34,075 nucleotides of DNA from an uncultured Fibrobacter sp. (lineage in GTDB: Bacteria; Fibrobacterota; Fibrobacteria; Fibrobacterales; Fibrobacteraceae), in assembly GCA_946405515.1 (NCBI GenBank), contig CAMJHM010000019.1, forward strand, positions 1-34,075, written 5' to 3'. The position numbers were made by a program, and so were the translations under genes. A model generated the notes under the pieces. The model made no database searches. It saw nothing but the letters and a program-made list of their open reading frames with translations, and was not told the origin of the DNA. Positions 1 through 6,339 of the stretch are shown piece after piece (position 1 is the first letter of the stretch; each line of letters begins with the position of its first letter).

Positions 1-52
1 CGATCGGGCCGGAACCAATGATAAGGACTTTGTCGATGCCTTCAATCTTCAT
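1..52 (-). CDS. carB: Carbamoyl-phosphate synthase large subunit, N-terminal fragment
   Basis: The first 17 codons are present, and the gene continues beyond the left edge. They read MKIEGIDKVLIIGSGPI, which matches the start of the CarB large subunit, where a K(I/V)L(I/V)IGSGPI strand-loop opens the first ATP-grasp half. CarB makes carbamoyl phosphate for pyrimidine and arginine synthesis. The ATG at 52-50 is preceded on the minus strand by GGAG nine bases upstream. An intrinsic terminator (94-123) and a leader ORF lie just upstream, so expression is probably attenuated. The assignment rests on 17 residues only; other Rossmann-like starts with GSGPI exist, but the wording is very CarB-like. 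Confidence 0.7.
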   Translation of the reverse strand, partial: MKIEGIDKVLIIGSGPI

Positions 53-74
53 TTTAGTATTCTCCGTTTATTCT

Positions 75-221
75 TTAATTATTAAACTCGGGTAAAAAAA
101 ATGCTGAACTAAAAAGTCCAGCAAAATCAGAAAAAATAGAACCCTTGAAAAAACCGACTGCCGTTGCGCAGTGGATTGCGCAAATTGCATTGGGTTTCGA
201 CATTGCAAGAATTCTTTTCAT
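75..221 (-). CDS. Candidate leader peptide of carB, 48 codons, spanning the attenuator
   Basis: This short ORF starts MKRILAMSKPNAICAIHC and ends at TAA (77-75). Its second half is Phe-rich because it is encoded by U-rich runs (T6 at 153-148 and at 136-131). The intrinsic terminator (94-123) lies inside the ORF, and the stop codon falls beyond the T-tract. This is the layout of E. coli pyrL in front of pyrBI, where a ribosome following RNA polymerase blocks the terminator when UTP is low. There is no strong Shine-Dalgarno sequence, only a weak GAG about 15 bases upstream; several other genes in this window also lack one. The peptide itself probably has no function. It could be a chance ORF. 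Confidence 0.45.
   Translation of the reverse strand: MKRILAMSKPNAICAIHCATAVGFFKGSIFSDFAGLFSSAFFLPEFNN
94..123 (-). terminator. Intrinsic terminator / candidate attenuator ahead of carB
   Basis: Read on the minus strand, TGCTGGAC and GTTCAGCA form an 8-bp stem with one G-U pair and a TTTTTA loop. Eight T follow at once (101-94). The structure ends about 42 bases before the carB start codon. It either terminates the upstream lipoprotein transcript or attenuates carB; the promoter at 258-286 favours the second reading. A further perfect 7-bp hairpin (TTGCGCA/TGCGCAA, 164-183) lies upstream and could act as a pause site. Confidence 0.75.
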
Positions 222-257
222 TTTTTGTCTAAATCACTCAAGGCTTAAACTTGCGCA

Positions 258-286
258 AATATAGAATAAAGAGCAAGGTTCTGCAA
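258..286 (-). promoter_or_regulatory. carB: Candidate sigma-70 promoter for the carB leader
   Basis: On the minus strand TTGCAG (286-281) is followed after exactly 17 bases by TATATT (263-258). A transcript from here would start near 251, giving a leader of about 200 nt before carB. The leader contains a hairpin, U-rich runs, the leader ORF and the terminator. Confidence 0.5.
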
Positions 287-306
287 TGTTTTTTTTAACT
301 ATTCTC

Positions 307-471
307 CTAGTATTCCTCGTCTTCGTCTTCGTCTTCATCGTCATCGTCGTCATCATCATAATTCAGGCATTCTTCGTCCTGGTCGTCGCAATCGTCGTCA
401 ACGGAATCTCCGCCACAAGCGGAAAGGGTGAAAATACTGAGTAGAGCCAAGAAAATGAATTTTTTTAGCAT
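307..471 (-). CDS. Small lipoprotein with a polyacidic tail
   Basis: This 54-residue protein starts MLKKFIFLALLSIFTLSAC and has a clear lipobox (LSAC, Cys19). After lipidation, about 35 residues remain, and these are almost entirely Asp and Glu (runs DDDDDDDEDEDEDEEY) with two further Cys. The start at 471 is preferred because AAGGGA lies 8 bases upstream; starts at 477 and 489 are in frame but poorly spaced. No catalytic domain is possible at this size. A periplasm-facing polyanionic tail could bind Ca2+ or other cations, but that is inference. I recognise no family. Confidence 0.6.
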   Translation of the reverse strand: MLKKFIFLALLSIFTLSACGGDSVDDDCDDQDEECLNYDDDDDDDEDEDEDEEY

Positions 472-540
472 AGTCATCGTCCCTTGCAATTGGTTTAACT
501 CTAATTATTATAGAAAAAAAGATAAATAGGATAATTGTAT

Positions 541-576
541 ATAAAATAAAAAGGGACCACCTATGGAGGTAGTCCC
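541..576 (-). terminator. Intrinsic terminator of the HU gene
   Basis: GGGACCACCT (553-562) pairs with AGGTAGTCCC (567-576) with a single mismatch. On the minus strand the hairpin is followed by a T-rich run (552-541). It lies 26 bases beyond the HU stop codon. Confidence 0.75.
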
Positions 577-601
577 CTTAAAAACCTTGTTTACAACAAG
601 A

Positions 602-901
602 TTACTTCTTAGCCTTGCTCTTGGCAGCGTCGGCCTTGAGAGCAGTACCGGCCTTGAAGCCGACAGTCTTGGAAGCCTTGATCTTGATGGTAGCGCCAGT
701 CTGCGGGTTGCGGCCAGTACGGGCAGCGCGAACCTTGACAGAGAAGGTGCCGAAGCCGATCAGCTGGACGTTGCCGTCCTTCTTGATACCAGCGGCGATA
801 CCGTCGAGCACAGCGTCGACAGCGCGGCCAGCAGCAGCCTTGGATTCTAAACCAGCGTCCTTGTTGGCGAGGATGGCTTCAATGAGATCTTGTTTGTTCA
901 T
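602..901 (-). CDS. hup: HU-family DNA-binding protein
   Basis: The 99-residue protein begins MNKQDLIEAI and has the HU/IHF body: two N-terminal helices, then GFGTFSV, then the DNA-binding arm with RxGRNPQTGATIKI and a VGFKAGTALK end. It bends and compacts DNA in the nucleoid. It ends with a Lys/Ala-rich tail (AAKSKAKK) slightly longer than in E. coli HU. The ATG at 901 is chosen over an in-frame TTG at 907 because AGGAG sits six bases upstream of it. The gene appears monocistronic, with its own promoter (-10 at 948-943) and terminator (541-576). The symbol is generic because I cannot tell hupA from hupB or IHF subtypes. Confidence 0.93.
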   Translation of the reverse strand: MNKQDLIEAILANKDAGLESKAAAGRAVDAVLDGIAAGIKKDGNVQLIGFGTFSVKVRAARTGRNPQTGATIKIKASKTVGFKAGTALKADAAKSKAKK

Positions 902-942
902 TTTCAACTCCTTGAGTTAGGTTTTAAGAAAAGTATGGTGAT

Positions 943-972
943 ATTATACCTTTTTTTTTTCGTACCGAGTAA
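943..972 (-). promoter_or_regulatory. Promoter of the HU gene
   Basis: A perfect TATAAT (948-943, minus strand) lies 42 bases upstream of the ATG. The spacer contains an uninterrupted A10 tract (960-951). Only a poor -35 (TTACTC) lies about 18 bases upstream. The A-tract may stand in for an UP-like or curvature element. Confidence 0.5.
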
Positions 973-1009
973 TTTTTTTGAAAAAAAATATCGCCTGAGC
1001 CCTTTTAAA

Positions 1010-2137
1010 TCAAGCCTCGGGGTGAGGTCCGGCCGCTTCGGCATGCATCGCTTCGGACTTTTTTTGCACCTTGCGAATGAACACAAGGCATAGGCAAGTG
1101 AAGGGCACAGCAACAAGTAACCCTAAGAAGCCCAACAACTTACCCCATATTGAAAGGGACAGCAAAATGCCCACGGGAGGCAGGTTCATCGACTTTCCGA
1201 CAATGTGCGGAACCAAGAAAAGGTCTTGAATTATCTGCACGACAAGATAAATGAAAAGGACGATTATCGCGACTTCCCAAAGGGGCATTCCCGAATCCAA
1301 CGAGTACACAACCGACAGAACGAGCGCCAACGGGATACTCGTGAGCTGCAAATACGGAACCATGTTCAACGCACCGGAGAACAAGCCGAACACAATACCC
1401 ATGGGCAGTCCCATGATGCTGAAGCCTATAGAATAAAGTATTCCAACAGACAAAGCGACGATGGACTGTGCACGGAAATAGTTGCCCATAAAGCGGTCCA
1501 CTTCGTGGGCCATTTCAAAAGCATCGGCTTGATAACGTTTGGGAATAAGGCTTGCCACACCGCTGCGGAGCTTGGGCATGTCTACCATAATGAAGATAAG
1601 GTAAAGGAACATCAAGGCGCCGGTTGACAAACCGAAAATAATTGTCACTGTTTTTGAAACAACGCCCCAGGCGCCCGGGAGAATTTTTGAGGCTAAATTT
1701 CCAACGCTTTCCCAGGAATCAAAACTTTGGAGGGCGGCGCCGATTTTTTCCCAACCGACAGATTCCCGGATGAAATCCCAAATGTCTGTCGGAATATACG
1801 AAGCCATCCGTTCGGACCAGGCGGAATCATTGAACATTCTCACGAGCAATGAGCCCAGATATTGGACTTCGTTGACGACTTTCGGTACAAAAATGAGCAT
1901 GCAACCCGTCAGGATGAGTCCACCGCCAAATATGACCACCAAAACGGCGGCAATTCGGTGCTTCATCTTGACTTGGAGTTTGTTTACCAGCGGGTCGACA
2001 ATATAGGCGAGCAAAAAGGCTGCAAAAAACGGGAAAAGCACGTTTCTCAAATAATATGCAGTCCCCACAATTACCACAAAAACGGCAGCAAACATCATGA
2101 GCCGCATAATGCGGTCAACAGTCCAAATTCTAGGCAT
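1010..2137 (-). CDS. AI-2E/PerM family membrane transporter
   Basis: The 375-residue membrane protein begins MPRIWTVDRIMRLMMFAAVF. It has two N-terminal membrane helices, a long soluble-looking central stretch, and a group of C-terminal helices including the SGALNMVPYLQ and QIIQDLFLVPHIVGKSMNLPP segments typical of the AI-2E/UPF0118 (PerM) family. Members export small molecules or act in Na+/H+ exchange; the substrate here cannot be told. The start at 2137 is chosen because AGGAGG lies just upstream and because earlier in-frame codons run far into the preceding gene. It overlaps that gene by 8 bases and is the last gene of a four-gene minus-strand operon starting at 4133. Confidence 0.85.
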   Translation of the reverse strand: MPRIWTVDRIMRLMMFAAVFVVIVGTAYYLRNVLFPFFAAFLLAYIVDPLVNKLQVKMKHRIAAVLVVIFGGGLILTGCMLIFVPKVVNEVQYLGSLLVRMFNDSAWSERMASYIPTDIWDFIRESVGWEKIGAALQSFDSWESVGNLASKILPGAWGVVSKTVTIIFGLSTGALMFLYLIFIMVDMPKLRSGVASLIPKRYQADAFEMAHEVDRFMGNYFRAQSIVALSVGILYSIGFSIMGLPMGIVFGLFSGALNMVPYLQLTSIPLALVLSVVYSLDSGMPLWEVAIIVLFIYLVVQIIQDLFLVPHIVGKSMNLPPVGILLSLSIWGKLLGFLGLLVAVPFTCLCLVFIRKVQKKSEAMHAEAAGPHPEA

Positions 2138-2912
2138 TCTCCCTCCTGTATGCCGAAGATTTCTTTTTCTTGTGTGATCCTTCGCGACCGGCCAAAATTT
2201 GCGAAGCCAGGAATGCGACGATGACAAAAGCTAGCACAATGTACATGGCATTTATGAATCCATGATTTTGCCCGTACATGTGGATAGAATAAATTTCGAA
2301 TTCGTCGGGAATCCCGCGCAGAGCCCCTTCGCCGTTAGAAATTTCGAAAAGTAGCGCCCGGTTCCAGTACGTAAAGCCGTCGTCGTGGTCGAGGCCGTTC
2401 ATCACGAGCCAACGTTCAGGGACAGCAAAAGAAGACAGCGGAATTTTTACCTCGCTCGCTTTTGAATCGACGGGCATCGTGGCCAAAAGGGGGCGATAAC
2501 TCAGGTATTCTCCTTCGCGTGAATATTCCGGGTCGTCTGTCAAGATGCGCAGAGTGAGCGACTTCATGCGGCCGGCCGATGCCGTGATTGCAATCGTGTC
2601 GAATTTTGAAAAATCAAAACGGGATGTTGCAGGGCGATGGTCCACAGACATCAGGTTCACACCTACGCCTGCATAGGGGTACGCCATTCCCGAACGGATA
2701 TTCACCTTCGCCGAAATCGTGTCGCCATGCAACGAGATGTCGGATGTGGAATAGCCGCCGGAGGCTGCATCGGTCAATGCGTAGGCCTCATAGGCGAGTT
2801 CCGGGAAAAAGGTGAGAGAATTGTCCTTGAACGTGCAGAACAAGGCCGCCCACGCACCCAAAAGCACGACAAACGCGGCAACCGAGATGATTCTAATCTT
2901 CCTTGTCTTCAT
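2130..2912 (-). CDS. Membrane-anchored beta-rich protein, paralogue of the next gene
   Basis: About 260 residues starting MKTRKIRIISVAAFVVLLG. One membrane helix lies at the N-terminus and one near the C-terminus (MYIVLAFVIVAFLASQIL), leaving a roughly 190-residue domain between them on the outer face, then a basic Lys/Arg tail. The domain has the order GGYSTSDISL, FDFSKFDTIAITAS, LTLRI, VKIPLSSFAVPERWL, FEIYSIHMYG, which resembles jelly-roll domains of the CBM11/CIA30 kind. That similarity is by eye and not certain. It shares architecture with the upstream neighbour (2893-3624), overlaps it by 20 bases and overlaps the AI-2E gene by 8 bases. The function is unknown; sensing or binding a carbohydrate-like ligand is conjecture. 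Confidence 0.6.
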   Translation of the reverse strand: MKTRKIRIISVAAFVVLLGAWAALFCTFKDNSLTFFPELAYEAYALTDAASGGYSTSDISLHGDTISAKVNIRSGMAYPYAGVGVNLMSVDHRPATSRFDFSKFDTIAITASAGRMKSLTLRILTDDPEYSREGEYLSYRPLLATMPVDSKASEVKIPLSSFAVPERWLVMNGLDHDDGFTYWNRALLFEISNGEGALRGIPDEFEIYSIHMYGQNHGFINAMYIVLAFVIVAFLASQILAGREGSHKKKKSSAYRRENA

Positions 2913-3624
2913 TCTTCTTATGGTGGCGGAAGCCCACCGCGACAATGGTTATACCCAAGAAGGCGAAAAGTACCGCGCCGAACCAGAAATTGCTGAGACC
3001 CTTGGCGGAAACTCCATGAAATACGATGGAGAATGTCTTGCCGCGCGGTTGGTTCCAGCCTGGAGCGATTTCCACGCGAGCCATGGATTCCTGGTGCCTT
3101 TTGTTCAGTTCCCTGTCTACATGGGCATCTTCGTACCAGAAATCCGGCGTGTAGAACTGTTCCATCGGGACGACGATGCGTTCGCGCCCTCCGGATACCT
3201 TCACTTCTTTCATCAGCAGGCGGAAGGTTTTCGGTTTTTTCACGTCGGTCACGTCGGGATCGTATGCCCAGAGCTTCACAAGAATCTCGTCTGTGCCGGA
3301 GGTTTCCACGTCGAAAATGAGCGAATCGACAAAAATCCAATTCCGGTATTTTTCAAGCGTATCTGGATCAAAATTCCAAAGCATGCCACACCAGGCTGCA
3401 ACTGTCGTATCGGTCCCCAGCGTACATTCGAACTTCATGGAGGAATCCCCCATTTGGAGCGAGGCATTCGAAAAACCGCCATCGGCCCTGTCGTCGTAAT
3501 TCGTGACGAACATGCCCTCCTCCAGCGGATAGACGCTCTCGACAAAGAACGAGTCAGGTATCTGCGAATAGATGACTAAAACGATAACGGCAATAACACC
3601 AAGGATGGTATACGTCTTTCTCAT
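2893..3624 (-). CDS. Membrane-anchored beta-rich protein, tandem paralogue
   Basis: 243 residues with an N-terminal membrane helix (YTILGVIAVIVLVIYS), an exposed domain of about 180 residues and a C-terminal helix (FWFGAVLFAFLGITIVAVGF) ending in a charged tail. The domain follows the same plan as the downstream protein: an Asp-Gly-Gly-x-Ser-x-Ala/Ser start (DGGFSNASLQM), a VDSLIFDVETSG strand, and RIVVPMEQFYTPDFW matching VKIPLSSFAVPERW. The ATG overlaps the stop of the zinc-ribbon gene as ATGA (3624-3621), so the two are translationally coupled. I do not recognise a named family; a CBM11-like fold is a guess. Confidence 0.6.
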   Translation of the reverse strand: MRKTYTILGVIAVIVLVIYSQIPDSFFVESVYPLEEGMFVTNYDDRADGGFSNASLQMGDSSMKFECTLGTDTTVAAWCGMLWNFDPDTLEKYRNWIFVDSLIFDVETSGTDEILVKLWAYDPDVTDVKKPKTFRLLMKEVKVSGGRERIVVPMEQFYTPDFWYEDAHVDRELNKRHQESMARVEIAPGWNQPRGKTFSIVFHGVSAKGLSNFWFGAVLFAFLGITIVAVGFRHHKKNEDKED

Positions 3625-4133
3625 TTTTCAGAAGGTTCCAAAATGGGCTTGAAGAACATGTTGTATTGAATAAGGTCCAAAGGGTCTACTTCGGGCTGTT
3701 CTTCGCCCATTCCCTTTGAAATGAGTTTGTCAAGCAGACGGATAAAAAAGAAATGGTGCTTCCCTTGTTTTGCGGTCGCCTGGAACGGGTGCTCCAAAGT
3801 GTGTTCCAGCAGCCGGACGGTGAGCTCGGGTGTCAGGTGGAACGTCTGGCAGCATTGCGTCACCAGTCCGTCGTAACCATAGTCGGGCAACTTGCCCTGG
3901 ACAAGAGGTTCCCCATGGTCGATGCACTTGGCGGATTCAGGTGTGGCTTGGAGTTGTTTCGCCTTGAGCGCCTTGAGCCATAGTTCACGGGTCTTGTCGC
4001 TGAGCTCGCCACGGAAAGACGTGGTCTGGCTACACGGGAAGAACGTGGAAAAACACTTCGGGCAAAGTCTCAAATCCAAAGTGTGGATTTTGATGTCCAC
4101 TACGTCTGCATCGCAAAAAGGGCATTTACTCAT
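3621..4133 (-). CDS. Zinc-ribbon protein of unknown function
   Basis: 170 residues beginning MSKCPFCDADVVDIK. A four-Cys zinc ribbon is evident at the N-terminus (CPFC at residues 4-7, then LCPKC), resembling the zf-TFIIB type in which a short hydrophobic peptide separates the two Cys pairs. A second possible metal site lies in the middle (KCIDH and TQCCQTFH). The C-terminal half is helical and contains HHFFFIRLLDKLI. The start at 4133 is chosen because the codon sits immediately before CPFC and nothing upstream looks coding. First gene of the operon that runs to 1010, with only 43 bases to the divergent thioredoxin-like gene. Confidence 0.6.
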   Translation of the reverse strand: MSKCPFCDADVVDIKIHTLDLRLCPKCFSTFFPCSQTTSFRGELSDKTRELWLKALKAKQLQATPESAKCIDHGEPLVQGKLPDYGYDGLVTQCCQTFHLTPELTVRLLEHTLEHPFQATAKQGKHHFFFIRLLDKLISKGMGEEQPEVDPLDLIQYNMFFKPILEPSEK

Positions 4134-4176
4134 ATAATAAAAATATAATAAATCCGCCATTTGCTACATTTGCGGC

Positions 4177-5001
4177 ATGGCAAAAGTAGTACAGATTACC
4201 GCTGAAAATTTTGAAGCCGAGGTCATCCAGGCCTCAGAAACCCGAGCTGTCGCAATACTCTTCTCGTCTGCAGAATACCCGGATTGCGCCCCTTATTCAC
4301 AGCTGTTGGGCTCCCTTTCGACAAGCATGGACTTTACGCTTGGCGTGGTCAGTTGCGACGAGCGTGAAAACATGCAGCTCATACAGATGTTCCGCGTGCG
4401 TTCGGTGCCCGAAATCCACATTGTGGACAAAGGGCAGATTGCCGACGTGCTCCAGGGAGTCCTCTCCGAGGCCGACCTCAAGAAGCGCCTTGAAAAGTAT
4501 TACGTGAGCGACGAAGCCCGCGTGCAGAACGCCATCGAAGAAGCCATCGCGGCCAAGCAGTTCGACGAAGCAATTCCCCTGCTCGACGAAGCGCTCGCCA
4601 AGACCCCCGACGACAAGAAACTGAAGTTGCTCTGGGCCAAGGCTAGCCTCGGTATGGGCGATACGGAAAAAGCGAAGGATGTTCTTTCCAAGTTCACCGA
4701 AGCCGACGACCAGTACCGCGAAGCCAAATCGCTGCTGGAACTCCTCGACTTCCACGCCGAAGCGGCAAAGAAGGATGTGCAGGGCAAGGAAGCCGTCGTT
4801 TACCACGAAGCATGCAAGCTCGCCTGCGCCGAAGATTTCGAGAGCGCACTGCAGGCATTCCTGAACCTGTACGTGGAAGCCCCCGAATGGAACGATTCTG
4901 CGGCCAAGAAGGCAATGCTTACCTTGTTCGGAGTCCTGGGTCCCAAGCACGAGCTCACCTGGAAATACCGGGCCAAGCTCAACACGATGATGTTCATCTA
5001 G
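4177..5001 (+). CDS. ybbN: Thioredoxin-fold/TPR co-chaperone, YbbN (CnoX)-like
   Basis: 274 residues. Residues 1 to about 105 form a thioredoxin fold (VAILFSSAEYPDCAPYSQLL, then the cis-Pro loop VRSVPEIHIVDKG). From about residue 113 there are TPR-like helices (EEAIAAKQFDEAIPLLDEAL and further repeats), with a C-terminal domain as in YbbN/CnoX. The redox site is not CxxC: only one Cys remains in the active-site loop, so disulfide reductase activity is unlikely and a holdase role is the expected one. No Shine-Dalgarno sequence is visible; a TATAAT at 4144-4149 may serve as the -10. The gene is single, divergent from the zinc-ribbon operon, and ends at a strong terminator. Confidence 0.8.
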   Translation: MAKVVQITAENFEAEVIQASETRAVAILFSSAEYPDCAPYSQLLGSLSTSMDFTLGVVSCDERENMQLIQMFRVRSVPEIHIVDKGQIADVLQGVLSEADLKKRLEKYYVSDEARVQNAIEEAIAAKQFDEAIPLLDEALAKTPDDKKLKLLWAKASLGMGDTEKAKDVLSKFTEADDQYREAKSLLELLDFHAEAAKKDVQGKEAVVYHEACKLACAEDFESALQAFLNLYVEAPEWNDSAAKKAMLTLFGVLGPKHELTWKYRAKLNTMMFI

Positions 5002-5028
5002 CCCAGATGCTTCAGGTTTAAAACAAAA

Positions 5029-5061
5029 CCCAGCGAAGGTTCTTCGCTGGGCCGTTTTTTT
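5029..5061 (+). terminator. Intrinsic terminator between ybbN-like gene and dxr
   Basis: CCCAGCGAAG (5029-5038) and CTTCGCTGGG (5042-5051) form a perfect 10-bp stem with a GTT loop, followed by seven T (5055-5061). On the minus strand an A/T-rich stretch also follows, so it may serve the convergent dxr gene too. Confidence 0.9.
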
Positions 5062-5071
5062 CAGAAGAAAA

Positions 5072-6217
5072 CTACTTGATCAGGGCTTCTGTCAACCTGC
5101 GGGCTTCGGCGTCGGCTTCGAGCACCTGGTCGAGCGTCAAGTGACCCGTCACTGTCGGGGCGCCCGCCATGATGGTTTCCACATGCTTCGGGATGTCGGT
5201 GAACTTGAGGTTCCCCTTGAGGAAACGGTCCACGAGGACTTCGTTTGCGGCGTTCATCATTGCAGGCACGATACCGCCACGGCGGCCAGCTTCGAAAGCG
5301 AGGGCGAGGCAGCGGAACTTGTTGAAGTCCGGCTCAAAGAAGGTGAGTTTCTGGAGCGTGGGCAGGTCGAGGCGCTTGGTCTCGAGCGGCAGACGGTCGG
5401 GCCAGGTAAGCGCCACCTGGATAGGAATGCGCATGTCGGGAGCGCCGAGCTGCGCCATCAGGGAACCATCGCGGAACTGCACTAGCGAATGCACCATGGA
5501 CTGCGGGTGTACGACAACCTTGATTTGTTCATAGGGAATATGGAACAAAAAGTGCGCTTCTAGGACTTCGAGGCCCTTGTTCATCATGGACGCGGAATCG
5601 ATGGTAATCTTCTTGCCCATGCTCCACACCGGGTGATTGAGCGCATCGGCAACGGTGATGAATTCGAACTTCTCGATAGGCCATTCGCGGAAAGGTCCAC
5701 CGGAGGCCGTAATTTCGAGGAACTCCACTTCTTTTTCGGGGCGGCCGGAAAGGCACTGGAAAATGGCGCTATGTTCGGAATCAATCGGCGTGATGAAGGA
5801 TTTCGGATTTTCGGCCAGTTTGTCCCAGATGACGGGGCCCGCCATGACCATCGTTTCCTTGTTGGCGAGCGCCACATGTTTGCCATGTTCGATAGCGGTA
5901 ATGGTCGGGAGGCAGCCCACGGCTCCCATCAGAGCGTTGATGATAATGTCGGCTTTCGGATCGGCGGCCAGTTCGCAGAGGCCGTCCATGCCGGCAAGCA
6001 CAGGCATGCCGAGTTCTTTTTCGAGTTCCTTGGCGGCAGCTTCGTTGAACATGCACACGCGTTCCACCTTGAACTTGCGAACGAGTTCGGCGACCTTCGC
6101 CACGCTGCTGTTCGCGGCAACCGCATAAAGCTTAAAAATGTCAGAATGTTGCAAAATGACATCGACACTTGAAGTGCCGATAGAACCGGTTGCACCGAGA
6201 AGAACGACGTTTTTCAT
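5072..6217 (-). CDS. dxr: 1-deoxy-D-xylulose 5-phosphate reductoisomerase
   Basis: 381 residues, the usual length. It catalyses the NADPH-dependent rearrangement and reduction of DXP to MEP, the committed step of the non-mevalonate isoprenoid pathway. Visible motifs are the NADPH loop GATGSIG (residues 8-14), LANKE, the metal/substrate segment PIDSEHSAIFQ, SGGPFR, the DSASMMNKGLEVLEAH block, HPQSMVHS and NAANE near the C-terminus. GAGG lies nine bases before the ATG, and TATAAT (6270-6265, minus strand) could be its -10. In many bacteria dxr directly follows cdsA; here two opposite-strand lipoprotein genes separate them. Confidence 0.97.
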   Translation of the reverse strand: MKNVVLLGATGSIGTSSVDVILQHSDIFKLYAVAANSSVAKVAELVRKFKVERVCMFNEAAAKELEKELGMPVLAGMDGLCELAADPKADIIINALMGAVGCLPTITAIEHGKHVALANKETMVMAGPVIWDKLAENPKSFITPIDSEHSAIFQCLSGRPEKEVEFLEITASGGPFREWPIEKFEFITVADALNHPVWSMGKKITIDSASMMNKGLEVLEAHFLFHIPYEQIKVVVHPQSMVHSLVQFRDGSLMAQLGAPDMRIPIQVALTWPDRLPLETKRLDLPTLQKLTFFEPDFNKFRCLALAFEAGRRGGIVPAMMNAANEVLVDRFLKGNLKFTDIPKHVETIMAGAPTVTGHLTLDQVLEADAEARRLTEALIK

Positions 6218-6339
6218 GATTAAAGCCTCTTTTTACCCAAAGATAGCATTATTTATTTCCAATTATTATAAAATTTTACATTCCAAACAAAAAATTCAAT
6301 TTATATTAATATCAGGTTTTTGTGGTTTGGAGTCGCATT

